A DNA stretch of 64,000 bases, taken from assembly GCF_035917335.1 (NCBI RefSeq), contig NZ_CP109067.1, forward strand, positions 3,471,001-3,535,000. Reading direction: 5' to 3'. The notes below the pieces were generated by a model, which was not told the origin of the DNA, did not search any database, and saw only the letters and a list, made by a program, of their open reading frames with translations. The DNA comes from Micromonospora sp. NBC_01813 (lineage in GTDB: Bacteria > Actinomycetota > Actinomycetes > Mycobacteriales > Micromonosporaceae). Shown piece after piece: positions 44,985 through 53,125 of this stretch. The first letter of the stretch is position 1. Each line of letters begins with the position of its first letter. Both the position numbers and the translations under genes were made by a program.

Positions 44985-46630
44985 CCGGCGTCGAGACGCA
45001 GCCGGATCCAGCGGTAGCCGTATCCGTCGAGGTCGAGTGAGTCCAGCTTGCCGACCGCCGGGTAGTCCTGGTCGGCGAGGACCTCGGTGGGCAGCTCCGC
45101 CTCGTCGTACAGCTCACCGAGGTCCACTGTGACTTTGCCGGTGCCGAGGTTGTGCAGGAAGAGCAGCGCGCCGCTGTGGTCGTCCGCGCGGTGCACCAGC
45201 ACACCGGGCGGGGTGGGCACGTCCACGTGGGTGCAGGAGCCGGCACCGACCTCCGGGGCCTCCCGCAGGGTCCGGATCATCCGTTCGAACCAGGCGAGCA
45301 GCGAACCGCCGTCGCGGCGCTGGCTGGTGACGTTGACCGTCCGGTAGCCGTACTCGTCGGTGTCGACGACCGGGCGGACCAGGTCGTCCGGGTCGGCGGT
45401 GGAGAAGCCGGCGTTGGGCAGCAGCGACCACTGCATCGGGGTCCGGATCGCCTCCCGGCCGTCCAGCGACAGGTCCTCCCCCATGCCGATCTCCTCGCCG
45501 TAGCGCAGCACCGGAGTGCCGCGCAGCGAGAACTGCAGCGAGTACGCCATCTCGATGCGCCGCCGGTCGTTGCCGAGCATCGGGGCGAGCCGGCGGCGGA
45601 TGCCGCGACCGTACAGCCGCATGTTCTCCTCCGGGCCGAACTGCGCGTACACCTCCTCGCGCTGGCCGGTGGTGAGCCGGGACAGGTCGATCTCGTCGTG
45701 GTTGCGCAGGAAGGTGGCCCAGGATGCGCCGGCGGGCAGCGCGGGGGTGTCGCGCAGCGCCTCGACGACCGGCTCCGGGTCCTGGCGGGCCAGGGCGAGC
45801 AGCAGCCGGCCGTTGAGCATGAAGTCGAAGAGCATGTGCAGCCGGTTCGACGAGCCGCCCTGGTCGGCGAAGTAGTCGACCAGTTGGTCCGGCTCGACGT
45901 TGGCCTCGGCGAGCAGCACCGCGTCGCCGCGTCGCCACTGCACGTGCTGACGCAGCTCGGTCAGGAAGTCGAAGTCCTTCGGTGCGGACGGCCGACCCGG
46001 CTCGGTGTGTTCGATGATGAACGGCACCGCGTCCATCCGGAACCCGGAGACACCAAGCTGCAGCCAGAACGAGATGATCTTCTTGATCTCGTCGCGTACC
46101 AGGGGATTCTCGACGTTGAGGTCCGGTTGGAAGCGGTAGAACCGGTGGTAGAACCAGGCCTTGGCGGTCCGGTCGTAGCTCCAGGTCTCGTGCTGCTCGC
46201 CGGGGAAGACCATGCCCTGGTGGCGGTCGCTGGGCTCGCTGTCGGACCAGACATACCAGTCGCGGTACGGCGAGTCCGGTGCCGACCGGGCCGACTGGAA
46301 CCACGGATGCTGGTCGGAGGTGTGGTTGACGACCAGGTCGATGATCACCCGGATGCCCCGGTTGCCGGCCTGGTGCAGCAGTTCGGTGAAGTCACCGAGC
46401 GTGCCGAAGCGCGGGTCGATGTTGTAGAAGTCGGTGACGTCGTACCCGTCGTCGCGGCCGGGCGACGGGTGGATGGGGTGCAGCCACAGGCAGGTCACGC
46501 CGAGGCGGGCCAGGTAGTCGAGGCGTCCGATCAGGCCCGGTATGTCGCCGACACCATCTCCATTGGAGTCGGCGAAGGTGTCGATATCCAGACAGTAGAT
46601 CACCGCCTTGCTGTACCACCGGTCACTCAC
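44963..46630 (-). CDS. GH13 trehalose-synthase-like alpha-glucan enzyme
   Basis: Alpha-amylase-family barrel of 555 aa, cytoplasmic. Catalytic triad in order: GVSGFRMDAVPF (nucleophile Asp, about 198), LLAEANVEP (acid/base Glu, about 241) and FLRNHDEIDLS (Asp, about 310). IDLVVNHTSDQHPWFQ and RTPMQWS-like features are typical of TreS (GH13_16), which interconverts maltose and trehalose. The protein lacks the fused maltokinase. Start is GTG 46630 (VSDRWYSKAV); the longer ORF upstream is an artefact. Divergent from a LacI regulator, so sugar-regulated. Exact product is not certain. Confidence 0.85.
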   Translation of the reverse strand: MSDRWYSKAVIYCLDIDTFADSNGDGVGDIPGLIGRLDYLARLGVTCLWLHPIHPSPGRDDGYDVTDFYNIDPRFGTLGDFTELLHQAGNRGIRVIIDLVVNHTSDQHPWFQSARSAPDSPYRDWYVWSDSEPSDRHQGMVFPGEQHETWSYDRTAKAWFYHRFYRFQPDLNVENPLVRDEIKKIISFWLQLGVSGFRMDAVPFIIEHTEPGRPSAPKDFDFLTELRQHVQWRRGDAVLLAEANVEPDQLVDYFADQGGSSNRLHMLFDFMLNGRLLLALARQDPEPVVEALRDTPALPAGASWATFLRNHDEIDLSRLTTGQREEVYAQFGPEENMRLYGRGIRRRLAPMLGNDRRRIEMAYSLQFSLRGTPVLRYGEEIGMGEDLSLDGREAIRTPMQWSLLPNAGFSTADPDDLVRPVVDTDEYGYRTVNVTSQRRDGGSLLAWFERMIRTLREAPEVGAGSCTHVDVPTPPGVLVHRADDHSGALLFLHNLGTGKVTVDLGELYDEAELPTEVLADQDYPAVGKLDSLDLDGYGYRWIRLRLDAGYDVGAS

Positions 46631-46746
46631 GACGCCGCCTCGGCCGTCGTCGCGGCACCGGAGAATCCGCTGTTCACGCTCTGCCCGCTCATGGAGAATT
46701 GGCTTTTCCAACTCGCCTCGACGGCAAACACGTTGGCGACATCACG

Positions 46747-46764
46747 GCGATAGGCGCCTATTGC
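46747..46764. promoter_or_regulatory. LacI-type operator between GH13 and LacI genes
   Basis: A dyad with a perfect 12-bp centre (ATAGGCGCCTAT at 46750-46761) and outer GC/GC, 117 bp upstream of the GH13 start and 106 bp upstream of the LacI start, in the shared 239-bp divergent region. The central CG step fits LacI-family operators. Binding by the adjacent regulator is inferred. Confidence 0.6.
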
Positions 46765-46869
46765 CCGACCTGGCCGGGCGTCGCACCGTGTACCCGGTCT
46801 GTAATCATCGTGCCGGGCTCCGCGCTCGGTGCCCAACGGGTCGGAGAGCAAGTGAAGAGGCGATGAACG

Positions 46870-47919
46870 ATGGCGACCATCTACGATGTCGCTCGGAGGG
46901 CAGGAGTTTCCCCAGCTACCGTCTCCCGGGTCGTGAACGGGCACGCCAATGTGGATCCCACGCTGGCTGAACGGGTCCGCTGCGCGATGCGCGAGCTCGA
47001 CTACCGCCCGAACGCGGTGGCCCGCAACCTTCGGCGCAGCCGGACCACGTTGTTGGCGGTGGTGATCAGCGATATCGGCAACCCGTTCTTCACCGCCCTG
47101 GTCCGCGGGGTGGAGGACGTCGCGCAGCAGGCCGGCTACTCGGTGGTGCTGTGCAACAGCGACGAGGATCCGGCCAAGGAGGCCCGCTACCTCAACGCGG
47201 TTCTCGCCGAGCAGGTCGCCGGAGTGATCATCTCTCCGTCCGGGCCGACCACCGACCTGGAGCGACTCACCTCCGCCCGGGTGCCGGTCGTGGTGATCGA
47301 CCGGCAACTGCACGGCAGCCGGATCGACACGGTCCTGGTCGACAACGAGCGCGGCGCCCAACTCGCCACCGAGCATCTCGTCGAGTCCGGCTACCGCCGG
47401 ATCGCCTGCATCACCGGGCGGTGGGGCGTCTACACGGCCTGCAGCCGACTCAACGGGTATCGGCGTGCGCTGGCCGCCGCCGGGCAGCCGTACCAGGAGG
47501 AACTGGTCCGCCACGCCGACTTCCGGGCCGACGGCGGCTACCAGGCGATGGCGGATCTGCTACGGCTCGATCCCCGACCGGACGCGCTGTTCGCGGCCAA
47601 CAACCTGATGACCGTCGGGGCGGTGGAGTGTCTGGTCGACCAGGGCATCGACGTGCCGTCGGCGGTGGGCGTCGTCGGCTTCGACGACCTCCCGTGGGCG
47701 CATCTGGTCCGACCGGCGCTGACCACCGTCAGCCAACCGACGTACCAACTGGGTGAGACCGCCGCCCAGTTGCTCACCGAACGGATCGCCGACCCCGACC
47801 GGGCCGCGACCACCGTCACGCTGCCGACCAAGCTGCAGGTACGGGAGAGTTCGGTCCGCCGGCCGACGCCGGCGGCACCTCGGCTGCCGGCGCCGGCGGC
47901 CGGGGCGGACCAGGTGTGA
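46870..47919 (+). CDS. LacI-family transcriptional regulator
   Basis: Sugar-responsive repressor of 349 aa. N-terminal helix-turn-helix and hinge: IYDVARRAGVSPATVSRVVN, then YRPNAVARNLRRSRTTLLAV. The periplasmic-binding-like core has SDIGNPFFTALVRGVEDVA, VVVIDRQLHGSRIDTVLVDN, and VGVVGFDDLPWAHLVRPALT. GAGG lies upstream of the ATG. Divergent from the GH13 gene, which it probably controls along with itself through the palindrome at 46747-46764. Effector unknown. Confidence 0.93.
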   Translation: MATIYDVARRAGVSPATVSRVVNGHANVDPTLAERVRCAMRELDYRPNAVARNLRRSRTTLLAVVISDIGNPFFTALVRGVEDVAQQAGYSVVLCNSDEDPAKEARYLNAVLAEQVAGVIISPSGPTTDLERLTSARVPVVVIDRQLHGSRIDTVLVDNERGAQLATEHLVESGYRRIACITGRWGVYTACSRLNGYRRALAAAGQPYQEELVRHADFRADGGYQAMADLLRLDPRPDALFAANNLMTVGAVECLVDQGIDVPSAVGVVGFDDLPWAHLVRPALTTVSQPTYQLGETAAQLLTERIADPDRAATTVTLPTKLQVRESSVRRPTPAAPRLPAPAAGADQV

Positions 47920-47971
47920 GGTCGACCGTTGGCGGGTACGGCGAAGGCCCGCCGATCCGCTAGGGAGCGCC

Positions 47972-48634
47972 ATGACCGTCACCGTCGACACCCCACCGGA
48001 GCAGGCCGGCGGTTTGACCGGCTGGGTGGCCGGTGTGATCGAAAGCCTGGGTGAGGTAGGCGTCGGACTGCTGGTGGCGCTGGAGAGCGTCGTCCCGCCG
48101 ATCCCGAGCGAGGTGGTCCTGGCGATGGCCGGCTACCTGGCCAGCCAGGACCGGGTCAACCTGGTCGGGGTGTGGACCGGGGCGACCGTCGGGTCGCTGG
48201 CCGGGGCGCTGTTGCTCTACTGGCTGGGTGCGGCGGTCGGCGAGCAGCGGCTGCGCCGCTGGCTGGACAGGGTGCCGCTGGTCGACCCGGAGGATCTGGA
48301 CTCCGCCGACCGGTGGTTCGACCGGTACGGGCGGTGGGCGGTGCTGTTCGGCCGGATGGTGCCGATCGTGCGGAGCCTGGTCTCGGTGCCGGCCGGCGCC
48401 GATCGGATGCCGCTGGCCCAGTTCAGCGCGTTCACCACACTGGGCAGCGGGGTGTGGAACGCACTGTTCGTCGGCGCCGGCTTCGCGCTGGGGTCCCAGT
48501 GGCAGCAGGTCGAACGCTACAGCCGCTGGTTCGACATCGCGGTCTTCGTGATCCTCGGTGGGCTGGTCGTCTACTGGGTGGTCGGTCAGGTGCGCCGTCG
48601 GCGTCGCCGCCGCAGCCAACTGCCGGCGGATTGA
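47972..48634 (+). CDS. DedA family membrane protein
   Basis: Integral membrane protein of 220 aa in the DedA/SNARE-associated (VTT) family, implicated in lipid flipping and membrane homeostasis. Family motifs: VVPPIPSEVVLAMAGYLASQ, and FGRMVPIVRSLVSVPAGADRM with the conserved Arg pair. Shine-Dalgarno TAGGGAG precedes the ATG. Ends with a basic Arg-rich tail. Follows the LacI gene by 52 bp but need not be related. Confidence 0.92.
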   Translation: MTVTVDTPPEQAGGLTGWVAGVIESLGEVGVGLLVALESVVPPIPSEVVLAMAGYLASQDRVNLVGVWTGATVGSLAGALLLYWLGAAVGEQRLRRWLDRVPLVDPEDLDSADRWFDRYGRWAVLFGRMVPIVRSLVSVPAGADRMPLAQFSAFTTLGSGVWNALFVGAGFALGSQWQQVERYSRWFDIAVFVILGGLVVYWVVGQVRRRRRRRSQLPAD

Positions 48635-48678
48635 CGCGCCGGCCACTGCGGCGTGGCTCCGAGTCAAGGACACGTTTT

Positions 48679-48726
48679 CAGCGTGATCCCGTTGGGGGAT
48701 TTTGATCCCCCAACGGGATCACGCTG
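48679..48726. terminator. Bidirectional terminator between DedA and chitinase genes
   Basis: Perfect 22-bp stem: the left arm begins CAGCGTGATCC, the right arm ends GGATCACGCTG, loop TTTG at 48701-48704. It lies 44 bp after the DedA stop and 41 bp from the chitinase stop, so it serves both convergent genes. Confidence 0.85.
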
Positions 48727-48767
48727 GAACAGAGTCCGGGTTCCGGCGATCCGCCCGTCAGGCTCGG

Positions 48768-50192
48768 TCAGGGCAGCGTCGCCAGGTGCGGCTTGACGGT
48801 ACGGGCGAACGAGTTGCCGTTGCTGACGTCCCAGTTGATCGACCAGGTCATCGCACCCCGGATCCCGGGGTAGGTGCGCGGCGGCCGGAAGCTGCCGCAG
48901 TTGGTGCCCCGGGCCAGGCAGTCGAGCGCCTGGTTGACCATGGTCGGGGCGACGATGCCGCCGCCGGCCGCACCCGGGCCGGCGGGCAGGCCGAGGGCCA
49001 CCTGGTCGGGCCGGAGTCCCGCTTCCAACTGCAGGCAGGCCAGCGCGGTCATGAAGTTGACGGTGCCCTGGCTGTAGGCGAACGCCTGGTCGCAGCCGAG
49101 CATCGAACCGGAGTTGTAGAACTGGGTGTGCACCACGGTCAGGATGTCGCGGATGTCCAGGGCGAGCTTGAAGTACGACACCGACGGTGACTGCATGTCG
49201 ATGGTCTGCGGCGCCATCGTGATGATCAGCCCAGGCCCGGTCCGGCTGCGCAGCGTACGCATCGCCTGCGCCATGTAGGTCGGGTTGAGCCCGTTCTCCA
49301 GGTCGATGTCGACACCGTCGAAGCCGTACTCCTGGATCAACCGGTGCAGGCTGTCGGCGAGCGCGGTCGCCGAGGCGGTGTCGTTGACCGCGACCCGGCC
49401 GGTCTCCCCGCCGATCGAGATGATCACCTTCTTGCCGCGCTGGTGCAGCGTGGCGACATCGGCTTTGAACTGGGCGTCGGTGTAGCCGCCGAGTGATGCC
49501 GACAGGCCCGGGTCGATGCCGAAGGTGACCTGGCCGGGCGTGCTGGTCGCCTCGGCGAAGGCGACCGCGATCAGGTCGTACTCGGCCGGCACGTCGCGTA
49601 GCCGCAGCTCGACGGCGGGGTTGTCGAAGTTGTGCCAGTACCCGGTGAGGAAGTGCTTCGGTAGCCCGTCGTTGGTGGGTGGCGGAGTCGTGGGCGGAGC
49701 GGTGGTCGGTGGCGGGGTCGTGGGTGGCGGGGTCGTGGGTGGCGGGGTCGTCGGCGGCACGGTCGTCGGCGGTGGCGCGGTGGTCGGCGGTGGCGGCTGG
49801 CCGCCGCAGGGCGCACCGTTCAGGGTGCAGTTGACCGGGGCGCCGGGTCCGCTGCCGAGGAAGCCGAACGAAACCGAGGCACCGGGTGCCACCTGACCGT
49901 TCCAGGTGCGGTTGGTGAAGGTGAACCGCTGGCCGGAGACGGTGAGCAGGGCATCCCAGTAGGTGCCGACCGTGGTGCCGGCCGGCAGGTCGAAGGCGAC
50001 GGTCCAGGCGGTGATGGCCGCCGTACCGCCGTTGGTGACGGTGATCTTGCCTTCCCAGCCGCTGCCCCAGTCGGAGGTTTTCACGAAGGTCGCGGTGGGA
50101 CCGGCGGCCAGCGCCGGGCCGGCCGCCCAGATCACCCCTGCGGCGGCGAGGACCGCGGCCAGCACCGGGGCCATTATCCGTACGGGTTTCAT
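48768..50192 (-). CDS. Secreted GH18 chitinase with N-terminal CBM2
   Basis: Extracellular chitinase, 474 aa. Signal peptide to about residue 29 (VLAAVLAAAGVIWAAGPALA). CBM2 at about 30-130 with paired Cys (VNCTLNGAPCGG). A PPTTPPPTT linker of about 50 residues. GH18 barrel from about 180: LTGYWHNFDNP, VIISIGGETG, the catalytic motif FDGVDIDLENG (DxxDxDxE complete), and AMTWSINWDVS. ATG 50192 has GGAGGG 6 nt upstream. It hydrolyses chitin beta-1,4 bonds. The upstream 13-nt palindrome may control it. Confidence 0.94.
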   Translation of the reverse strand: MKPVRIMAPVLAAVLAAAGVIWAAGPALAAGPTATFVKTSDWGSGWEGKITVTNGGTAAITAWTVAFDLPAGTTVGTYWDALLTVSGQRFTFTNRTWNGQVAPGASVSFGFLGSGPGAPVNCTLNGAPCGGQPPPPTTAPPPTTVPPTTPPPTTPPPTTPPPTTAPPTTPPPTNDGLPKHFLTGYWHNFDNPAVELRLRDVPAEYDLIAVAFAEATSTPGQVTFGIDPGLSASLGGYTDAQFKADVATLHQRGKKVIISIGGETGRVAVNDTASATALADSLHRLIQEYGFDGVDIDLENGLNPTYMAQAMRTLRSRTGPGLIITMAPQTIDMQSPSVSYFKLALDIRDILTVVHTQFYNSGSMLGCDQAFAYSQGTVNFMTALACLQLEAGLRPDQVALGLPAGPGAAGGGIVAPTMVNQALDCLARGTNCGSFRPPRTYPGIRGAMTWSINWDVSNGNSFARTVKPHLATLP

Positions 50193-50228
50193 CGACATCC
50201 CTCCCTCGAAGCACCAGTGCGGCAATTA

Positions 50229-50241
50229 TTAAGACTCTTAA
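50229..50241. promoter_or_regulatory. AT-rich palindromic operator upstream of chitinase
   Basis: TTAAGACTCTTAA is a perfect 13-nt palindrome 37 bp upstream of the chitinase start, inside the only AT-rich stretch of the area (about 50222-50260). It does not match the DasR consensus (ACTGGTCTAGACCACT). A regulator site is inferred from symmetry and position. Confidence 0.55.
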
Positions 50242-50344
50242 CAGTATTTGTAAACACCTCGACGGACGGAGGATGTCCGCGTGCCCACCGGCGATCGTGT
50301 CCGCCTTCGCCGCTCGCGAGCATCGCGGACCAGGCGCAGCCGGC

Positions 50345-50482
50345 TCAGTCCGCCAGGTGACGGTCGAACCAGGCCAGCATGCGGCTGGGGTCCTTGGCGA
50401 ACTGCAGGTAGCCGTCCCAGCGGCGGGTGCTGCCCTCGATCCAGAACAACTCCTTGTCGGGTATCGGGATGTTGTCGTACAT
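50345..50482 (-). pseudogene. C-terminal remnant of an alpha/beta hydrolase
   Basis: The last 45 codons on the minus strand (LFWIEGSTRRWDGYLQF ... MLAWFDRHL) resemble the C-terminal end of small alpha/beta hydrolases, including the region around the catalytic His. Everything upstream, including the nucleophile region, is gone; the reading frame upstream runs into the divergent regulator. In many actinomycetes such hydrolases are divergent from an MmyB-type regulator, as here, so this looks like a decayed partner gene. Confidence 0.6.
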
Positions 50483-50491
50483 GGACTGCAA

Positions 50492-50508
50492 TAGGAGTTT
50501 CACTCCTA
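50492..50508. promoter_or_regulatory. Operator of the MmyB-type regulator
   Basis: TAGGAGT-TTC-ACTCCTA: 7-bp inverted repeat with a 3-nt centre, 36 bp upstream of the regulator start and beside the hydrolase remnant. Likely bound by the HTH regulator encoded next to it. Confidence 0.6.
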
Positions 50509-50543
50509 CCCGCCACCGCGCCCGGTCTTCGTAGCATGGGCGG

Positions 50544-51407
50544 ATGAGCAGCAGCAACACGCTCGGCGACTTCCTGCGCGCTCGCCGGGCAGGGAGCCGT
50601 CCGGGCGACTTCGGCATGCCGTCGGGCGAGCGACGGCGGGTGCCGGGGCTGCGCCGCGAGGAGGTGGCCGTACTCGCCGGGATGAGCACCGACTACTACG
50701 TACGCCTTGAGCAGGGGCGCGAGCGGAACCCGTCGGACGAGGTGCTCGGCGCGCTCGGGCGGGTCTTTGGTCTCGACGGTGACGCCATGGCCTACCTACG
50801 GCGCCTGGCCGGAGCTCACCACCGGACGAGCGATGGAGAGCGCGTTTCGGCACGAACACGCAGGCTGCTCGAATTGTGGCGCGATACCCCCGCACTCGTG
50901 CAGAACAGGTACGCGGATGTGCTCGCGTACAACCGGCTGGCCGGTGCGATCCACCCGGGGCTGGCCCGCGATCGCAATCTGCTGCGTTCCTTCTTCCTCG
51001 ATTCCGACGAGCGCGATCTCTTCCCGCAGTGGGAGCAAGCCGCCTGTACGGCGGTGGCGTGGCTGCGTGCCGACGCCGACCCGGACAGCGTCCGGCTGGC
51101 ATCGCTGGTGGGCGAGTTGACGCTGAAGAGCCACGACTTCGCCCGGCTCTGGGCTCGGCACGATGTGCGAGCCAAGTCGACCGGGCGCAAAGCCTTCCGG
51201 CACCCGGTCGTGGGTGAGTTCGCGGTCGACTATGAGACGTTCCGGCTCGAAGACGGCAGCGGACACACGCTGACCGTCTATCACGCCGAGCCGGGCGGCC
51301 CGGATGCCGATGCACTGGCCCTGTTGTCCAGCCACGCCGTGACCGGCCGCCTGCCCAGCCACACCGTTGCCAGTCGTGTCGAGCGGCGGCCGGACGGGCA
51401 GGTCTGA
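50544..51407 (+). CDS. XRE-family HTH regulator with MmyB-like ligand domain
   Basis: A 287-residue regulator. N-terminal HTH: LGDFLRARRAGSRP, VPGLRREEVAVLAGMSTDYY (recognition helix) and RLEQGRERNPSDEVL. C-terminal domain is the MmyB-type ligand-binding fold: NRYADVLAYNRLAGAIHPG, NLLRSFFLDSDERDLF and HPVVGEFAVDYETFRLEDG. Such proteins repress a divergent hydrolase or oxidoreductase gene; here that partner is a remnant, so the regulator may be orphaned or control other genes. Confidence 0.9.
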   Translation: MSSSNTLGDFLRARRAGSRPGDFGMPSGERRRVPGLRREEVAVLAGMSTDYYVRLEQGRERNPSDEVLGALGRVFGLDGDAMAYLRRLAGAHHRTSDGERVSARTRRLLELWRDTPALVQNRYADVLAYNRLAGAIHPGLARDRNLLRSFFLDSDERDLFPQWEQAACTAVAWLRADADPDSVRLASLVGELTLKSHDFARLWARHDVRAKSTGRKAFRHPVVGEFAVDYETFRLEDGSGHTLTVYHAEPGGPDADALALLSSHAVTGRLPSHTVASRVERRPDGQV

Positions 51408-51444
51408 TGCCGTTTCCATTTCCACGACGCGGGCATCGCCCTGG

Positions 51445-51507
51445 CCCGACCGGGGGAGCCCGGCTCGCCCCCGCCGAAGCGGGTCGACCAGCCGGGCTCC
51501 CGTCGGG
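51445..51507. terminator. Bidirectional terminator
   Basis: A long hairpin between convergent genes: the arms share GGGAGCCCGGCT and its complement AGCCGGGCTCCC, extended by CCCGAC/GTCGGG with a 3-nt bulge. The right arm ends at the GH16 stop. Confidence 0.75.
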
Positions 51508-52953
51508 TCAGCGCCGGAAGTGGAACCAGTTGACGTTGACGAAGTCGTTCGGCTGGCCGCTGGAGAAGGTCAGGTAGACGGTCTGCCGGCCGGTCACCGC
51601 CGAGACGTTGCCGGGCACCGTACGCCAGGTCTGCCAGCCGCCGGTGTCGCCGATGGCGAAGCTGCCGATCGGCGCGGCGGTCGGGCTGCCGATGCGGACC
51701 TGGATCAGGCCGCTGACGCTGGCTCCGGCACCCGAGGCGACCCGGGCGACGAAGTCCCGTGGTGGTGACGATCCGAAGTCGACGTTGTCGTAGCGGACCC
51801 AGTCGCCGTTGGCCAGCCAACCGATGTTCTGGCCGCCTTCGCTGCACGCCTCGGTGCTCACGCCGTTCTGGGCGTTGAACGCCTCGGCCTGGATGGTCGC
51901 GTACGCGTTCACCGCCCCGCCCGGCGGCGGAGTCGTGGCCGGTGGCGGTGTGGTCGGCGTCGATCCACCACCCCGGCTGTAGACCGCGACGTAGTCGACC
52001 AGCATCGGTACGCCGGAGACGGTGCTGGCCGTCGGCGTCGTCGAGCCCGCGACGCCGTTCGGGAAGGCACCGCCCATCGCCACGTTGAGCAGGATGAAGT
52101 AGCCGGCGTGGCTGGTCATGTTGGACCAGTGCGGCTCGGGGATCTGTCCCTGGGTGACGGTGTGGTACTGCTGTCCGTCGACGTACCAGCGCAGTTGTTG
52201 TGGGCTGACGCTGGCGTCCCACTCGAAGCGGTAGGTGTGGAACGCCGACTGGCAGGAGGCACCCGGGCAGGCCCGCGATCCGCCGATGCCGTTGAACTCG
52301 TCGCACGGTCCGCCGGGGGCGACGCCGCAGTGCAGTACGCCCCAGACGTTGTTGAGTCCGTTGACGTTCTCCATCACGTCGAACTCGCCGATCGCCGGCC
52401 AGTTCTGGTAGTTGCCCCGGTACGGCGACCCGAGCGCCCAGAACGCCGGCCAGTAGCCGGAGGCGGCGGCCCCGGTCACGTTCGGCACCTGGATCCGGCC
52501 TTCGATCGCCATGACGCCACCCGAGGGCGGCTTGAAGTTGCTGCGGGTGGTTTCGATCCGGGCCGAGGTCCAGTTGCCGGCGGCGTTACGGATCGGGGTG
52601 ATCCGCAGGTTGCCGCTGCCGTCGTGCCGGACGTTGGCGGTGCTGTTGGTGTAGGTCTGGATCTCGCCGGTGCCCCACTGCGGCGGGCCGCCGGGGTAAC
52701 TGGTCCCAGTGTCGATGATCCAGTTCGCCGAGGAGGGCAGCGTGTTGGCCGCGCCGGTGAAGTCGTCGCTCCAGACCAGGTTCCACCCGCTGGGGGTGGG
52801 CGGGATGGCGGCGTTGGCGTGCGCGGTGAGCGAGGCGACCACTGCGGTGGCGACGGCCACCGCGGCCGCGGCGCCGAATGCGCGGCTGCGGCGCGGGCGG
52901 GGCGAGGCCCCGACGGTGTCCGCCGGGGGGTGGGCGGGCGGAGGTGAGTGCAT
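51508..52953 (-). CDS. Secreted GH16 beta-1,3-glucanase with CBM6-like module
   Basis: Extracellular laminarinase-type enzyme, 481 aa. Arg-rich signal peptide to about residue 48 (AVAVATAVVASLTAHANA). GH16 domain about 50-300 with WNLVWSDDFTG and catalytic GEFDVMENVNG (ExDxxE, nucleophile first Glu). A short TTPPPATTPPPGG linker leads to a CBM6-type module (about 345-481; IQAEAFNAQNGVSTE, GWLANGDWVRYDNVDFG). GH16 enzymes of this type cleave beta-1,3- or mixed-linkage glucans. ATG at 52953 has GAGAGG upstream. Two LacI-type palindromes lie in its promoter region. Confidence 0.93.
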   Translation of the reverse strand: MHSPPPAHPPADTVGASPRPRRSRAFGAAAAVAVATAVVASLTAHANAAIPPTPSGWNLVWSDDFTGAANTLPSSANWIIDTGTSYPGGPPQWGTGEIQTYTNSTANVRHDGSGNLRITPIRNAAGNWTSARIETTRSNFKPPSGGVMAIEGRIQVPNVTGAAASGYWPAFWALGSPYRGNYQNWPAIGEFDVMENVNGLNNVWGVLHCGVAPGGPCDEFNGIGGSRACPGASCQSAFHTYRFEWDASVSPQQLRWYVDGQQYHTVTQGQIPEPHWSNMTSHAGYFILLNVAMGGAFPNGVAGSTTPTASTVSGVPMLVDYVAVYSRGGGSTPTTPPPATTPPPGGAVNAYATIQAEAFNAQNGVSTEACSEGGQNIGWLANGDWVRYDNVDFGSSPPRDFVARVASGAGASVSGLIQVRIGSPTAAPIGSFAIGDTGGWQTWRTVPGNVSAVTGRQTVYLTFSSGQPNDFVNVNWFHFRR

Positions 52954-53024
52954 CACAGGCCTCTCTGTTGACTTGCTGGCCGGCGGTCCCGACGCGCCCC
53001 GGGCAGCGGCCACCGACTCCTCGG

Positions 53025-53036
53025 AGAGCGTTCTCT
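53025..53036. promoter_or_regulatory. LacI-type box (imperfect) upstream of GH16
   Basis: AGAGCGTTCTCT, one mismatch from a perfect dyad with the GAGCG-C core of CebR-like boxes, 72 bp upstream of the GH16 start. Confidence 0.55.
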
Positions 53037-53111
53037 GAGGATTGGCCTGCTGCCTCTGGGATCAGGACGTCATGACTGATGAGGACGGATAGCGTTCACT
53101 CGGACGGCCCA

Positions 53112-53125
53112 AGAGAGCGCTCTCA
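53112..53125. promoter_or_regulatory. LacI-type box (perfect core) upstream of GH16
   Basis: AGAGAGCGCTCTCA contains the perfect 12-bp palindrome GAGAGCGCTCTC (53113-53124). It lies 159 bp upstream of the GH16 start and overlaps the stop codon of the YidC-like gene (53123-53125). It shares the GAGCGCTC core with the box upstream of the GH12 gene, so one cellobiose- or glucan-responsive regulator may control both. Confidence 0.6.
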
